From Candidatus Abyssobacteria bacterium SURF_5 (lineage in GTDB: Bacteria; Abyssobacteria; SURF-5): a stretch of 64,000 bases of DNA. Position numbers and translations under genes: made by a program. The notes below the pieces were generated by a model that worked only from the letters and a program-made list of their open reading frames with translations, was not told the DNA's origin and did no database searches. This document shows positions 9,185 through 19,132 of this stretch, in pieces (position 1 is the stretch's first letter; the number at the start of each line of letters is the position of its first letter). The DNA is taken from NCBI GenBank assembly GCA_003598085.1, contig QZKU01000115.1, forward strand, positions 24,267 through 88,266, in the 5' to 3' direction.

Positions 9185-11920
9185 GTGCCGGTCATTTACA
9201 TTGAAAATGCGCCCTATGAGGTGAAAGACGGCCAGAACCTTTTAGCGGCATCGCTGTCGCTCGGATTTAATGTGCCGTACTTCTGCTGGCATCCGGCGAT
9301 GCATTCGATTGGCGCATGCCGTCTGTGCGCGGTAAAGCAGTTTCGGGACGAGAACGATCACAAAGGGAAAATCGTGATGTCCTGCATGACACCTGCGACC
9401 GAGGGCACGCGCATCTCGATCTCCGATCCCGACGCCGTGAAATTTCGCAAGAGCGTGATCGAGTGGCTCATGGTTAATCACCCGCACGATTGTCCGGTCT
9501 GCGATGAGGGCGGCGAATGTCATCTGCAGGATATGACGCTGCTGACGGGCCACGTTTACCGCAGATTCCGCTTCAAGAAACGGACTTACCGGAACCAGTA
9601 TCTTGGGCCGTTCATCAACCACGAGATGAACCGGTGCATCCAGTGCTACCGCTGCGTGCGGTTCTATTGCGACTATGCCGGCGGGCGCGACTTGAACGTT
9701 TTCGGCTGGCACGACAACGTGTACTTCGGGCGGCATGAAGACGGATTTCTGCAGAGCGAATTTGCCGGGAACCTTGTCGAGGTATGTCCGACGGGCGTAT
9801 TTACCGACAAGACGCTGAAGCAGCATTATGCGCGGAAATGGGATTTACAGACGGCGCCATCGGTCTGCGTTCACTGCAGTCTGGGCTGCAACACGATTCC
9901 CGGCGAGCGGTATGGCATGCTTCGCCGCATCCGCAACCGGTACAACCGCGAAGTGAATGGTTATTTCCTGTGCGATCGCGGCCGCTTCGGCTATGAATTC
10001 GTGAACCATTCGGCCCGCATAAAGCAGCCGCTCATTCGCAGGAACGGGAATCTTGAACCGATCGCGCGCGAAAACATCCTGAGCGAGCTCGAGCCGATAA
10101 TCAAGAGCGAGGCGCATATTATCGGAATCGGTTCACCGCGGGCGTCGGTGGAGGCCAACTATGCGCTACGCGCGCTGGTGGGTCCGGAGAATTTCTATCA
10201 GGGAACGACGCAAATCGAATTCGACGCGGTTTCACTTATGGTTGATGTTCTGCGAAGAGGTCCGGCGCCTTCCGCTTCTTTGCATGATGTCGAGCGCGCC
10301 GACGCCGTGCTGGTGCTGGGGGAGGATGTGCCGAATACCGCGCCCATTGCCGCGCTGGCGCTGCGCCAGTCTGTGATGAAGAAGCCGCTCGCGATCTCCC
10401 GGCAGATGAAGATTGATGACTGGCATGATATGGCCATGCGCGAGGCGATTCAGGATGACTATGGCCCGTGTTTTGTGGCTGCGCCACGTGCAACCAGGCT
10501 TGATGATATTGCAACGGCTGTATACCGGGCGGCGCCGGACGATATCGCCAGATTCGGATTTGCCGTTGCCCATGAACTGGATGCACAGGCGCCCGCTGTT
10601 CCCGATTTATCAGACGATGCGCTCGGACTTGCCAAACGAGCGGCGGTCGCGTTGAGAAATGCGGAGCGTCCTTTGGTCGTTTCCGGCAGCGGCTGCATGA
10701 ATGCTTCATTGATCGAGGCGGCGGCACGCGTGGCGTTCGCCCTCGACTCTGTGGGAAAATCCTCGAACATTTTCCTTGTGCCCTCGTCGTGCAACAGCAT
10801 GGGCGCGGCCATGCTGGGCGGAAAGCCGTTGGATGAGGTAATGGAGGCGGCGGAAAAGGGAGCGGTGGATACCGCCATTATTCTCGAGAACGATCTTTAC
10901 AGCAAGCTGGGATTTGCGCGCGCGGAGAAGTTCTTATCGGCAGTCGGAAAAGTTATCGTTCTCGATTCGCTGGCCACCTTTACGACGGAAAGAGCCGATA
11001 TCGTTTTGCCCGCTGCGACATTTGCCGAATCCGATGGGACTTTGATGAACAATGAGGCGCGGGCGCAGCGTTTTTTCAAAGTGCTCGCGCCGGAGGCCGA
11101 TGTCCAAGAAAGCTGGAGATGGCTGAGCGATCTCCTTTCTTTCTCGGGTAACAATCACCACGCCGGGTGGAAAACGCTTGACGAACTGATCGCTGATATC
11201 GCAGCACATGTGCGGATATTCCGTCTTCTTCCTGAAGTTGCGCCGCCCGCGGACTTCCGTATTTCCGGCCAAAAGGTTCCACGCCAGCCGCATCGATACA
11301 GCGGCCGCACCGCAATGCATGCGCATATCGCCGTGCATGAAGCGGAGCCGCCCGAAGATATCGATTCGCCTCTCGCTTTTACGATGGAAGGATATCAGAG
11401 TCAGCCGCCTTCCTCTTTGATCGCCCATTTCTGGGCGCCGTACTGGAATTCGATCCAGTCGGTCACCAAATTTCAAAGCGAGGTTAATGGGGAGTTGGCG
11501 GGAGGAGACCCGGGGAAACGGCTTATTGAACCGGCGAGAGACAAGTCAATCACTCTTCCAGGTCGAGTTCCCGCCGCACTCAAAGTTCGTTCTGGCGAAG
11601 TGTTGGTTGTGCCGGCGTATCATGTTTTCGGATCGGAAGAGCTGAGCAGCCGCGCCGCCGGAATAGCGCAGCTTTCGCCGGCGCCTTATGTCGCGCTGAA
11701 TCAAGCGGATGCGGAAGCCCAACGGCTGACTGACGGCGACGCGCTCGAGCTGGAGATATCGGGCAAGAGCCACAGGCTGTTCCTCAAAGTCGATCCCTCT
11801 TTGCCGCCGGGGGTTGCCGCATTGCCTGCAGGTCTGTCGGGTGTGCCATGGGATCGTTCACCGTTTTGGTATGAATTGAAAAAAATGAAAAAGGTTTCGG
11901 CCAATGTTGGAGACGGCTAG
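9185..11920 (+). CDS. nuoG: NADH-quinone oxidoreductase subunit G
   Basis: This 911-residue iron-sulfur subunit belongs to the molybdopterin-oxidoreductase fold. The N-terminal [2Fe-2S] ligands are Cys34, 45, 48 and 67. The His-Cys3 cluster is in [14 protein letters not shown] (about 99-112), followed by CIQCYRC and the [15 protein letters not shown] segment. A further set, VCVHCSLGC with a cysteine in [10 protein letters not shown], matches the extra cluster N7 found in E. coli-type NuoG. The C-terminal region resembles the formate dehydrogenase fold without a cofactor role. GTG starts directly after the nuoF stop. The N-terminal third is extremely similar to enterobacterial NuoG; the C-terminal half is more divergent. 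Confidence 0.96.
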   Translation: MPVIYIENAPYEVKDGQNLLAASLSLGFNVPYFCWHPAMHSIGACRLCAVKQFRDENDHKGKIVMSCMTPATEGTRISISDPDAVKFRKSVIEWLMVNHPHDCPVCDEGGECHLQDMTLLTGHVYRRFRFKKRTYRNQYLGPFINHEMNRCIQCYRCVRFYCDYAGGRDLNVFGWHDNVYFGRHEDGFLQSEFAGNLVEVCPTGVFTDKTLKQHYARKWDLQTAPSVCVHCSLGCNTIPGERYGMLRRIRNRYNREVNGYFLCDRGRFGYEFVNHSARIKQPLIRRNGNLEPIARENILSELEPIIKSEAHIIGIGSPRASVEANYALRALVGPENFYQGTTQIEFDAVSLMVDVLRRGPAPSASLHDVERADAVLVLGEDVPNTAPIAALALRQSVMKKPLAISRQMKIDDWHDMAMREAIQDDYGPCFVAAPRATRLDDIATAVYRAAPDDIARFGFAVAHELDAQAPAVPDLSDDALGLAKRAAVALRNAERPLVVSGSGCMNASLIEAAARVAFALDSVGKSSNIFLVPSSCNSMGAAMLGGKPLDEVMEAAEKGAVDTAIILENDLYSKLGFARAEKFLSAVGKVIVLDSLATFTTERADIVLPAATFAESDGTLMNNEARAQRFFKVLAPEADVQESWRWLSDLLSFSGNNHHAGWKTLDELIADIAAHVRIFRLLPEVAPPADFRISGQKVPRQPHRYSGRTAMHAHIAVHEAEPPEDIDSPLAFTMEGYQSQPPSSLIAHFWAPYWNSIQSVTKFQSEVNGELAGGDPGKRLIEPARDKSITLPGRVPAALKVRSGEVLVVPAYHVFGSEELSSRAAGIAQLSPAPYVALNQADAEAQRLTDGDALELEISGKSHRLFLKVDPSLPPGVAALPAGLSGVPWDRSPFWYELKKMKKVSANVGDG

Positions 11921-12857
11921 ATCGATCATCATTGTCTTCGGCATCCTGTTCGGGGCGTTCACGATCGCCTCAGGTCTGATCTGGCTTGAGCGGCGGCTGC
12001 TGGCCTTATGGCAGGACCGATACGGCCCGAACCGTGTCGGCGCGTTCGGCTCGCTTCAGGTGGTAGCCGACATAATCAAGATATTCATGAAGGAGGATTG
12101 GATTCCTCCATTCGCCGATAGACCGGTTTTCGTTATTGCCCCGGCAATCATTGTGATTACCACGCTGATGGCTTTTGCCATTATTGTTGTTTCGCCGGGA
12201 ATAACCGTTGTCGATATGGGAGTCGGATTGTTATTCTTTCTGGCGATGTCTTCGATGGGGGTATACAGCCCGTCGCTGGGTGGCTGGTCTTCGAATAATA
12301 AGTACGCTCTTCTTGGGGGTCTTCGCGCGGCGGCGCAAATGCTGAGTTACGAAGTCTTCATGGGGCTTTCGCTCATGGGCGTGGTGATGCTGGCGGGCTC
12401 ATTCAATATAACCGACATAGTCGAAGCTCAAGAGGAGGTGTGGTTTTGCATTCCGCAAGTGTTGGGGTTCATCGTATTTTTTGTAGCAGGAGTTGCCGAG
12501 ACGCGGCGGCTGCCTTTTGATCTGCCGGAAGCGGAGAACGAGTTGATTGCGGGATATCACGCCGAATATTCGGGAATGAAATTCGGGATGTTCTTCGTTG
12601 GGGAATACATCGGGATTACCTTGATATCGGCGTTGCTGACGACCCTGTTTTTCGGGGGATGGCTCGGGCCGCTCTTTCCGGGCATCGTCTGGTTCGCGCT
12701 CAAGACGTTCTTTTTCATCTGTATTTTCATTCTGCTGAGAGGTACTCTGCCGCGTCCCCGGTACGACCAGCTCATGGCGATCGGCTGGAAGGTGATGCTT
12801 CCGCTGGCGCTGTTGAACCTGGTGATAACGGGGGCGGTCCTGCTGGCGCGCGGATAG
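11904..12857 (+). CDS. nuoH: NADH-quinone oxidoreductase subunit H
   Basis: This 317-residue membrane subunit has about eight helices and forms the entrance of the quinone tunnel. Conserved loops include [18 protein letters not shown] (about 29-46) and [18 protein letters not shown] (about 200-217), with [11 protein letters not shown] just after it; their acidic residues line the start of the proton pathway. The ATG at 11904 overlaps the last 17 bases of nuoG. The gene stops eight bases before the nuoI start and shares its AGGAGG region. Confidence 0.96.
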   Translation: MLETARSIIIVFGILFGAFTIASGLIWLERRLLALWQDRYGPNRVGAFGSLQVVADIIKIFMKEDWIPPFADRPVFVIAPAIIVITTLMAFAIIVVSPGITVVDMGVGLLFFLAMSSMGVYSPSLGGWSSNNKYALLGGLRAAAQMLSYEVFMGLSLMGVVMLAGSFNITDIVEAQEEVWFCIPQVLGFIVFFVAGVAETRRLPFDLPEAENELIAGYHAEYSGMKFGMFFVGEYIGITLISALLTTLFFGGWLGPLFPGIVWFALKTFFFICIFILLRGTLPRPRYDQLMAIGWKVMLPLALLNLVITGAVLLARG

Positions 12858-12865
12858 GAGGATTA

Positions 12866-13381
12866 ATGTTCAGCTTGCTGAAGGCGATGGCGATCGTTTT
12901 CTCGCACATGTTTCGCAAGCGCGAGACGGTCCTGTATCCCGAGGAGAAGCCGTCGATCCCGCCGCGGTGGCGGGGGCGCATCATTTTGTCGCGCGATCCG
13001 GACGGAGAGGAACGATGCGTCGCCTGCTATTTATGCGCCGTTGCGTGTCCGGTGGATTGTATCGCGCTTCAATCAGCCGAGGACGAGCACGGCAGGCGCT
13101 ACCCCTCGTTTTTCCGAATCAATTTCTCGCGGTGTATCTTCTGCGGTTTCTGTGAGGAGGCATGTCCCACGTATGCGATTCAATTGACTCCTGACTTTGA
13201 GATGAGCGAGTATCGCAGGGAGAGCCTGGTTTATGAGAAGGAAGACCTGCTGATCAGCGGGACAGGCAAATATCCCGGCTACAATTTCTACAGGGTCGCG
13301 GGACTGGCGATTGGCGGAAAAGACAAAGGCGAAGCCGAAGGCGAAGAACCGCCGGTCGATGTGCGCGAATTGATGCCCTGA
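12866..13381 (+). CDS. nuoI: NADH-quinone oxidoreductase subunit I
   Basis: This 171-residue ferredoxin-like subunit holds clusters N6a and N6b, bound by [12 protein letters not shown] and [12 protein letters not shown], two complete C-x2-C-x2-C-x3-C-P motifs. I chose the ATG at 12866 because AGGAGG lies four bases before it and the peptide then begins with the expected amphipathic membrane-associating helix. A longer open frame upstream overlaps nuoH and is not conserved. The Glu/Lys-rich C-terminal tail after about residue 145 is slightly longer than usual. Confidence 0.96.
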   Translation: MFSLLKAMAIVFSHMFRKRETVLYPEEKPSIPPRWRGRIILSRDPDGEERCVACYLCAVACPVDCIALQSAEDEHGRRYPSFFRINFSRCIFCGFCEEACPTYAIQLTPDFEMSEYRRESLVYEKEDLLISGTGKYPGYNFYRVAGLAIGGKDKGEAEGEEPPVDVRELMP

Positions 13382-13395
13382 AGGAAGGATGAGAA

Positions 13396-13908
13396 ATGAA
13401 CACGACGTTTTATGTTACGGCTGCGGTGGGCATCTTATCGACGTTATTCGTCATCACCAGTCTGAATGCGGTGCATGCGCTCTTGTTCTTCATCGTTTCG
13501 CTTTTGGCGACTTCTCTCATTTTTTATATCCTCGGTGCCCCATTCGCGGCGATGCTGGTGATCATCATCAACGCGGGCGCAATCATGGTTTTGTTCGTGT
13601 TCGCCATCATGATTCTGAACCTGGGGCCGCATATGACGGAATACGAAAAGCCGTCGTTTCAGCCGCGACAATGGGTGTTTCCCGTGTTCCTGGCGCTCAT
13701 CCTCATTGGAGAATTCGTTTTCACCTTCTTTCAACATAGTCCCGGCGTTGGAGTGCGCGAGATTGTGGACGCAAAACGAGTGGGCATCGCGCTGTTCGGG
13801 CCGTACGTGCTTGGAGTCGAAATGGCGTCGCTGCTCCTGCTGGCCGGACTGCTTGGCGCATATCACCTGGGGCCATATGCGATTAATCCAAGGGAGGCGA
13901 AGAAATAA
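13396..13908 (+). CDS. nuoJ: NADH-quinone oxidoreductase subunit J
   Basis: This 170-residue subunit has five hydrophobic helices and the central family segment GAIMVLFVFAIMIL (about 56-69), the helix that carries the pi-bulge in NuoJ. It belongs to the membrane arm next to NuoK and NuoA. AAGGAAGG lies about seven bases before the ATG. Its stop codon is immediately followed by the nuoK ATG, so nuoJ and nuoK are almost certainly co-translated. Confidence 0.95.
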   Translation: MNTTFYVTAAVGILSTLFVITSLNAVHALLFFIVSLLATSLIFYILGAPFAAMLVIIINAGAIMVLFVFAIMILNLGPHMTEYEKPSFQPRQWVFPVFLALILIGEFVFTFFQHSPGVGVREIVDAKRVGIALFGPYVLGVEMASLLLLAGLLGAYHLGPYAINPREAKK

Positions 13909-14217
13909 ATGGTGTCCATACCGCTTGAAGCCGGCCTTCTTCTTGCCGCTGTCTTATTCGTCATCGGTCTCGTCGGCATCCTGATACGGCGCAATATCCT
14001 GTTCATTCTCCTCTCGATCGAGATATTGCTGAACGCGTCCGGCCTGGCCTTTATCGTGGCGGGATACCATTGGAACCAGCCGGACGGGCAGGTAATGTTT
14101 TTCTTCATACTAACCATGGCGGCGGCGGAAGTTGCAGTCGGGCTCGCGCTGGCGCTTCTTATGTTTCATGAATTCAAGACACTTAATATCGATCAACTGA
14201 CCAGGATGCAGGGATAA
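13909..14217 (+). CDS. nuoK: NADH-quinone oxidoreductase subunit K
   Basis: This 102-residue, three-helix subunit is related to MrpC. The two membrane glutamates needed for proton transfer are present: Glu38 in LLSIEILLN and Glu74 in TMAAAEVAVGLAL. The length is typical. It starts directly after the nuoJ stop and is followed one base later by nuoL. No oddities are visible. Confidence 0.96.
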   Translation: MVSIPLEAGLLLAAVLFVIGLVGILIRRNILFILLSIEILLNASGLAFIVAGYHWNQPDGQVMFFFILTMAAAEVAVGLALALLMFHEFKTLNIDQLTRMQG

Positions 14218-14218
14218 C

Positions 14219-16108
14219 ATGCTAAAGGTTCTGTGGCTGGTGCCGGCATTGCCGCTGGCGACCTTTTTCCTGCTGGCGGTAGCGGGCGCGCGGATGCCGC
14301 GGCGCATGACGGCGATAATCGGCGTAGGCTCGGTGGGGCTTTCTGCGATACTGACAATACTTATAGGATTGGAGTTCATAAACACGCCCCCGCCGGATTT
14401 CCGGTTCACGCAAACGCTCTGGACGTGGATGCTGGTGGGCGATTTCCGGGCTGATTTCGGCCTGCATCTCGATGCGCTTTCTCTGGTCATGATATTCGTT
14501 GTTACGTTTGTCGGCTATTTCATCCATTTCTATTCGACTGATTTCATGCATGATGATGACGGGTTCAGCCGTTTTTTCGCTTACATGAATCTGTTCGTTG
14601 CCTCGATGCTCATCCTGGTACTTGCGGACAACCTGCTCTTTCTGCTGCTCGGCTGGGAGGGCGTCGGCCTGTGCAGTTACCTGCTTATCGGGTTCTGGTA
14701 CAGAAATTCCGAAAACGGAAAAGCGGCCATAAAGGCTTTTGTCGTTACGCGAATCGGCGATGTCGCTTTTCTCATCGCTCTGTTTGTCATTTTTACGAGT
14801 CTGGCAACGCTGGACATTCGGGAGGCGATGGAGCGCGCGGGGCTGCAGTGGACGCCAAATTCGGCGGTCGCGCTGTGGGCGGCGCTCCTCCTATTGATTG
14901 GAGCGATCGGCAAATCCGCTCAGCTTCCGCTGCAGGTGTGGCTGCCGGACGCGATGGCGGGCCCGACTCCCGTCAGCGCATTGATTCATGCCGCCACCAT
15001 GGTTGCCGCAGGCGTATACCTGGTGGCGCGAATGAACGGGCTCTTTGTGCTGGCGCCTTCGATTCAGCAGCTCATCTTGATTCTTGCAATCGCGACGGTA
15101 TTGATGGCAGGGTGCAGCGCTCTGGTGCAGGAAGACCTTAAGCGGGTGCTCGCGTATTCCACGATCAGTCAGATGGGCTACATGTTCCTTGCGCTCGGAG
15201 CGGGGGCGTGGGCGGCGGCCATCTTTCATTTTCTGACGCATGCTTTCTTCAAGGCGCTCCTGTTCTTGTGCGCGGGCGTCGTCATTCTGGCGGTCCATCA
15301 CGAGACCAGCATCTTCAAGATGGGGGGGCTGCGAAACAAGATTCCGCTCGTCTTCTGGACCTTTCTGATTGGCGCATTGACGACATCGGGAATTCCGCCG
15401 ACAGCCGGTTTTGCGAGCAAGGATCTGATCATGTATAGCGTGTGGAACCTTCCCAACGGAGGCCCGATCCTCTGGGGAGCCGCACTGCTCGGAGTCTTCA
15501 TCACTTCGTTGTACAGTTTTCGGATGCTATTCCTGGTCTTCTTCCGGGAGACCAAAGCGGAACCGGCGAGGCGAGCCGGCTTCTATATGGGGATGCCGCT
15601 TGCTGTGCTTGCAACATTTTGTTTCCTGACCGCGGTTCTCGATTGGCCCCATGCCTTTTTCGGATCGCCGATCCTTTCCAATTTTTTGGCTTCCTCATTT
15701 CCTCCAATGCCCGCGAGTCAGCCCTCGGTTTCAGTGGAATCAATAACCGGAGCAGTTTCGGTTGCGGCGGGCATCTTGGGGATTTTTGCGGCATGGCTGT
15801 TCTTCCTGGCCAAGCGTGAGTACGTGAATGCCATCATTTCAACAAGGGCGGGCTCGCTTGTGCATCGGTTCTGGTTTTCCGGATGGGGTTTCGATTGGCT
15901 TTACGAGCGGGTATTCATCCGGCCGTATGTCCGGGCGACGCGCAGGAACAGGAATGATGTTATTGATCGTTTCTATGACGGAGTTGCCGCCGTTATGGAG
16001 AATGTGCACGGGTTGCTCTCCCTCACGCAGAACGGAAACCTGCGCTGGTATGCGATGAGCATAGTGATCGGCGCAATCGTTTTTCTGGCGGTGATAATCT
16101 TCTCATGA
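14219..16108 (+). CDS. nuoL: NADH-quinone oxidoreductase subunit L
   Basis: This 629-residue antiporter-like subunit forms the far end of the membrane arm. It has about 14 core helices plus the C-terminal lateral helix and anchor. The channel motifs LGWEGVGLCSYLL (the essential Glu of helix 5) and GKSAQLPLQVWLPDAMAGP (the Lys of helix 7) are intact. The extra C-terminal 100 residues after about 530 and the full nuo context separate it from MrpA/MrpD antiporters. The last four bases overlap the nuoM start (ATGA). Confidence 0.96.
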   Translation: MLKVLWLVPALPLATFFLLAVAGARMPRRMTAIIGVGSVGLSAILTILIGLEFINTPPPDFRFTQTLWTWMLVGDFRADFGLHLDALSLVMIFVVTFVGYFIHFYSTDFMHDDDGFSRFFAYMNLFVASMLILVLADNLLFLLLGWEGVGLCSYLLIGFWYRNSENGKAAIKAFVVTRIGDVAFLIALFVIFTSLATLDIREAMERAGLQWTPNSAVALWAALLLLIGAIGKSAQLPLQVWLPDAMAGPTPVSALIHAATMVAAGVYLVARMNGLFVLAPSIQQLILILAIATVLMAGCSALVQEDLKRVLAYSTISQMGYMFLALGAGAWAAAIFHFLTHAFFKALLFLCAGVVILAVHHETSIFKMGGLRNKIPLVFWTFLIGALTTSGIPPTAGFASKDLIMYSVWNLPNGGPILWGAALLGVFITSLYSFRMLFLVFFRETKAEPARRAGFYMGMPLAVLATFCFLTAVLDWPHAFFGSPILSNFLASSFPPMPASQPSVSVESITGAVSVAAGILGIFAAWLFFLAKREYVNAIISTRAGSLVHRFWFSGWGFDWLYERVFIRPYVRATRRNRNDVIDRFYDGVAAVMENVHGLLSLTQNGNLRWYAMSIVIGAIVFLAVIIFS

Positions 16109-17673
16109 TTCTGGCATGGCTGTTGATAGTGTTACTCGCCGGCGCCGCGCTCTCGTGGTTGGTGAGTCGATGGAGCTCGCAGGCGAGCCGGTGGATTGCG
16201 CTCGCGGCGCTTGCAGTCGACTTTGCGCTCGTGGTTTTCCTTTGGGCTCGGCATCCCATTTCGCCTTCTCTCGATCCAACTGTGCTCGCGGAAATAAATT
16301 GGCGATGGATTCCGCAGATAGGCGCATCGTTCCATCTCGCCGCGGATGGGCTGAGCCTGATTCTCGTGACGCTCACGCTGTTTCTGGGTGGCGCGGCGGT
16401 GGCGGCCTCCTGGACCGAAATACGACATCGAGTCGGCTTCTTCCATTTCAATTTGCTTCTCACGCTCGCCGGCATTATCGGCGTGTTTACCGCGCTGGAC
16501 TTATTCCTCTTTTATTTTTTCTGGGAATTGATGCTTGTCCCGATGTATTTCCTCATCATTCTGTGGGGACATGAAAATCGAGTTCGGGCCGGGCTGAAGT
16601 TTTTCATTTTCACACAGGCCAGCGGCCTCCTGATGCTGGTATCGATTCTCGCGCTGTATTTTCTTTATGCGGAAGGCGGAGGAGTCTACAGCTTCGATTA
16701 CAGAGAATTGCTGCAGGTTGCAGTCGAGAGGAAGCCGCATGCCGTTTGGCTTATGCTTGGCTTTTTCGCCGCCTTCGCGGTCAAGCTTCCTGTTGTTCCG
16801 TTGCATGTGTGGTTGCCGGACGCTCATACGGAAGCGCCGACGGCGGGAAGCGTTATTCTTTCCGGACTGATGTTAAAGACGGGAGCTTACGGATTCTTGC
16901 GTTTTTTGGTCCCATTCTTTCCCGGAATCGCAGCCGAATTCATGACCGCCGCATTTGTTCTCGCCGTTGTTGGGATTCTATATGGAGCGGCGCTCGCGTT
17001 CGCACAAACCGATCTAAAGCGGTATGTCGCTTTTTCGAGTGTGAGCCACATGGGCTTTATCCTGCTCGGTATTGCTGCCTGGAACGAGCTGGCCCTGCAG
17101 GGCGTGGTTATTGTCATACTCGCTCATGGTTTGAGCACGAGCGCACTGTTTATTCTGGTTGGCGCGCTTCAGGAGCGGATACACACGCGCGATCTCGGCG
17201 TAATGGGCGGCCTGTGGGATGTCCTTCCGAAAATGGGGGGGGCAGGCACGTTTTTCGCGCTGGCATCGCTTGGTTTGCCCGGACTTGCCAACTTCGTGGG
17301 CGAATTCCTCGTACTGTTGGGAACATACCAGGTGAATCCCACTCTTGCCATTCTTTCCGCGTTGGGTCTTGTTTTCTCGGCTGTGTACTCCTTATGGCTG
17401 GTGCAGCGCGCGTTTCACGGATCGGTTATCCGGCAGTGGGATTTGCCGAGAACCAGTATTCGCGAGATGACCGTCTTTGGGCTTTTTATGGCCGGGCTCA
17501 TTTGGATCGGGTTGTTTCCCCAGCCTGTATTTCGTGCGGCTGGGCCCGCACTGGAAGCGCTTCGTGCGGGTACGGCGAAAAAGAGTCAGCGGGATTCTCA
17601 CAGAGATTCAGCCGCAGCAGTCCCTGATCCCGTTGCTGAAGACAGGTTGCCTCCGGCAAAGGCCTTTCAATGA
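16105..17673 (+). CDS. nuoM: NADH-quinone oxidoreductase subunit M
   Basis: This 522-residue antiporter-like proton channel subunit has about 14 helices. The key motifs are FFWELMLVPMYFLI, with the helix-5 Glu, and KLPVVPLHVWLPDAHTEAP, with the helix-7 region. The last 40 residues form a hydrophilic, Lys/Ser/Asp/Pro-rich tail not seen in most NuoM proteins. Both ends overlap neighbours by ATGA (nuoL before, nuoN after), so translation is coupled. Confidence 0.96.
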   Translation: MILAWLLIVLLAGAALSWLVSRWSSQASRWIALAALAVDFALVVFLWARHPISPSLDPTVLAEINWRWIPQIGASFHLAADGLSLILVTLTLFLGGAAVAASWTEIRHRVGFFHFNLLLTLAGIIGVFTALDLFLFYFFWELMLVPMYFLIILWGHENRVRAGLKFFIFTQASGLLMLVSILALYFLYAEGGGVYSFDYRELLQVAVERKPHAVWLMLGFFAAFAVKLPVVPLHVWLPDAHTEAPTAGSVILSGLMLKTGAYGFLRFLVPFFPGIAAEFMTAAFVLAVVGILYGAALAFAQTDLKRYVAFSSVSHMGFILLGIAAWNELALQGVVIVILAHGLSTSALFILVGALQERIHTRDLGVMGGLWDVLPKMGGAGTFFALASLGLPGLANFVGEFLVLLGTYQVNPTLAILSALGLVFSAVYSLWLVQRAFHGSVIRQWDLPRTSIREMTVFGLFMAGLIWIGLFPQPVFRAAGPALEALRAGTAKKSQRDSHRDSAAAVPDPVAEDRLPPAKAFQ

Positions 17674-19127
17674 CGATAAATGACATTGTAACGCTGCTGC
17701 CACTGATCGCGTTGAGCGTATCAGCGGCGACGATCATGCTGGTGATTCCGTTCCGGCGTTCTCACCGGTTGACGTTCGGCTTGACGCTGGGAGCGTTGCT
17801 CGTGTGTTTCGCTCTGCTGCCGGTATCATTATTTTGGGGATCTGCCCGTGTTTGTCCCCTCCTGACAGTTGACGGGTTCGCGCTCTTCTATATGGGCCTC
17901 TTTCTTCTTACGACTGCGGTAGTGGCGGGTCTTTCATACGAATATATCGAGGGACGAGAGACAAAGAAAGAAGAGTTTTATGTTTTGCTGCTGATTGGGA
18001 CGCTGGGTGCCTCAATTATTGTCTCGAGCGCGCATTTTGCATCTCTTTTTCTCGGACTGGAATTGCTGAGCGTGGCGCTGTATGTTCTGATCGCCTACCT
18101 GCGGTCGATTAATCTGCACTTTGAAGCCGCGATTAAATATCTGATTCTGGCGTCAACATCGGTTGCTTTTCTGTTGTTCGGCATGGCGTTGATCTACGCG
18201 GATGTCGGCACGATGAGCTTTCGCGGCATTGCGGATGCAATAACGATGTCGGAAAGGTTGGATGCGTTGCTGCTGGCGGGCTCGGTCCTGTTGCTTATCG
18301 GCATTGGATTCAAACTCGCGGTCGTGCCGTTCCATTTGTGGACGCCGGATGTGTATCAGGGTGCTCCTTCGCCGGTTGCGGGATTCATTGCCACTGCCTC
18401 GAAAGGTTCCATTGTGGCGCTGCTGTTGCGGTACTTCTCCATAGTGGGGAGCGAGCGGTTCGACTCTCTTTTCATGATGCTGTCGATCATCGCAGTCGCC
18501 TCAATGCTCGCGGGCAATATACTGGCGCTCTTGCAGCGGAACGTCAAGCGGCTGCTGGCATACTCATCGATTTCTCATATGGGGTACATGCTGGTGGCCT
18601 TGCTGGCGAGCGGAAACGCAGCGATTTTTGCGATCAGCTTTTATCTGATCGTATATTTTATCGCCACTTTAAGCGCGTTTGGAGTGATAAGCGTGCTTTC
18701 CGCGAAAGAGAGGGATTATGATGAGCTTTCGGAATATCGCGGGCTCGCGTATCAGCATTTTTGGCTGTCGGCGCTGATGACCGGAGCGCTCCTATCTCTG
18801 GCGGGGATTCCGATAACTGCGGGATTTATCGGGAAGTTCCTTTTGGTTTCGGCCGCTGTCGGCGCCCGGCTCTGGCTGTTGATTATCGCGCTTATCATAA
18901 GCAGTGCAATCAACGTGTTTTATTATCTTCGAGTGGTTGTTTATCTGTACTCGAGACCGGGAGAAGAATACGTGTTGTTGCCGGAAGAGACGCGCGAAGT
19001 TCTTCCTTCGTTTTCAATTTGTGCCGGTTTTGCGCTCGCAGCGCTTGCATTCCTTCTGGTGCTAGTCGGAATTTTCCCTTCGCCGCTAATCCGGTTGATT
19101 CAGATTCTGGCGATGCAGTTGGAATGA
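17670..19127 (+). CDS. nuoN: NADH-quinone oxidoreductase subunit N
   Basis: This 485-residue antiporter-like subunit, the third proton channel, ends the operon. FLGLELLSVALYVLI carries the helix-5 Glu, FKLAVVPFHLWTPDVYQGAP the helix-7 region, and RLLAYSSISHMGYML the helix-9 to 10 loop typical of NuoN. Its stop lies only five bases from the stop of the convergent M20 peptidase gene, and no terminator hairpin is visible between them. Antisense read-through of the two transcripts is therefore likely. Confidence 0.96.
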   Translation: MTINDIVTLLPLIALSVSAATIMLVIPFRRSHRLTFGLTLGALLVCFALLPVSLFWGSARVCPLLTVDGFALFYMGLFLLTTAVVAGLSYEYIEGRETKKEEFYVLLLIGTLGASIIVSSAHFASLFLGLELLSVALYVLIAYLRSINLHFEAAIKYLILASTSVAFLLFGMALIYADVGTMSFRGIADAITMSERLDALLLAGSVLLLIGIGFKLAVVPFHLWTPDVYQGAPSPVAGFIATASKGSIVALLLRYFSIVGSERFDSLFMMLSIIAVASMLAGNILALLQRNVKRLLAYSSISHMGYMLVALLASGNAAIFAISFYLIVYFIATLSAFGVISVLSAKERDYDELSEYRGLAYQHFWLSALMTGALLSLAGIPITAGFIGKFLLVSAAVGARLWLLIIALIISSAINVFYYLRVVVYLYSRPGEEYVLLPEETREVLPSFSICAGFALAALAFLLVLVGIFPSPLIRLIQILAMQLE

Positions 19128-19132
19128 TCTCC

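Noticed and set aside
14219-19127. Possible Mrp-type antiporter instead of nuoL, nuoM and nuoN
   Set aside because: Every other complex I subunit is present in the standard order, and NuoL has the long lateral-helix C-terminus.
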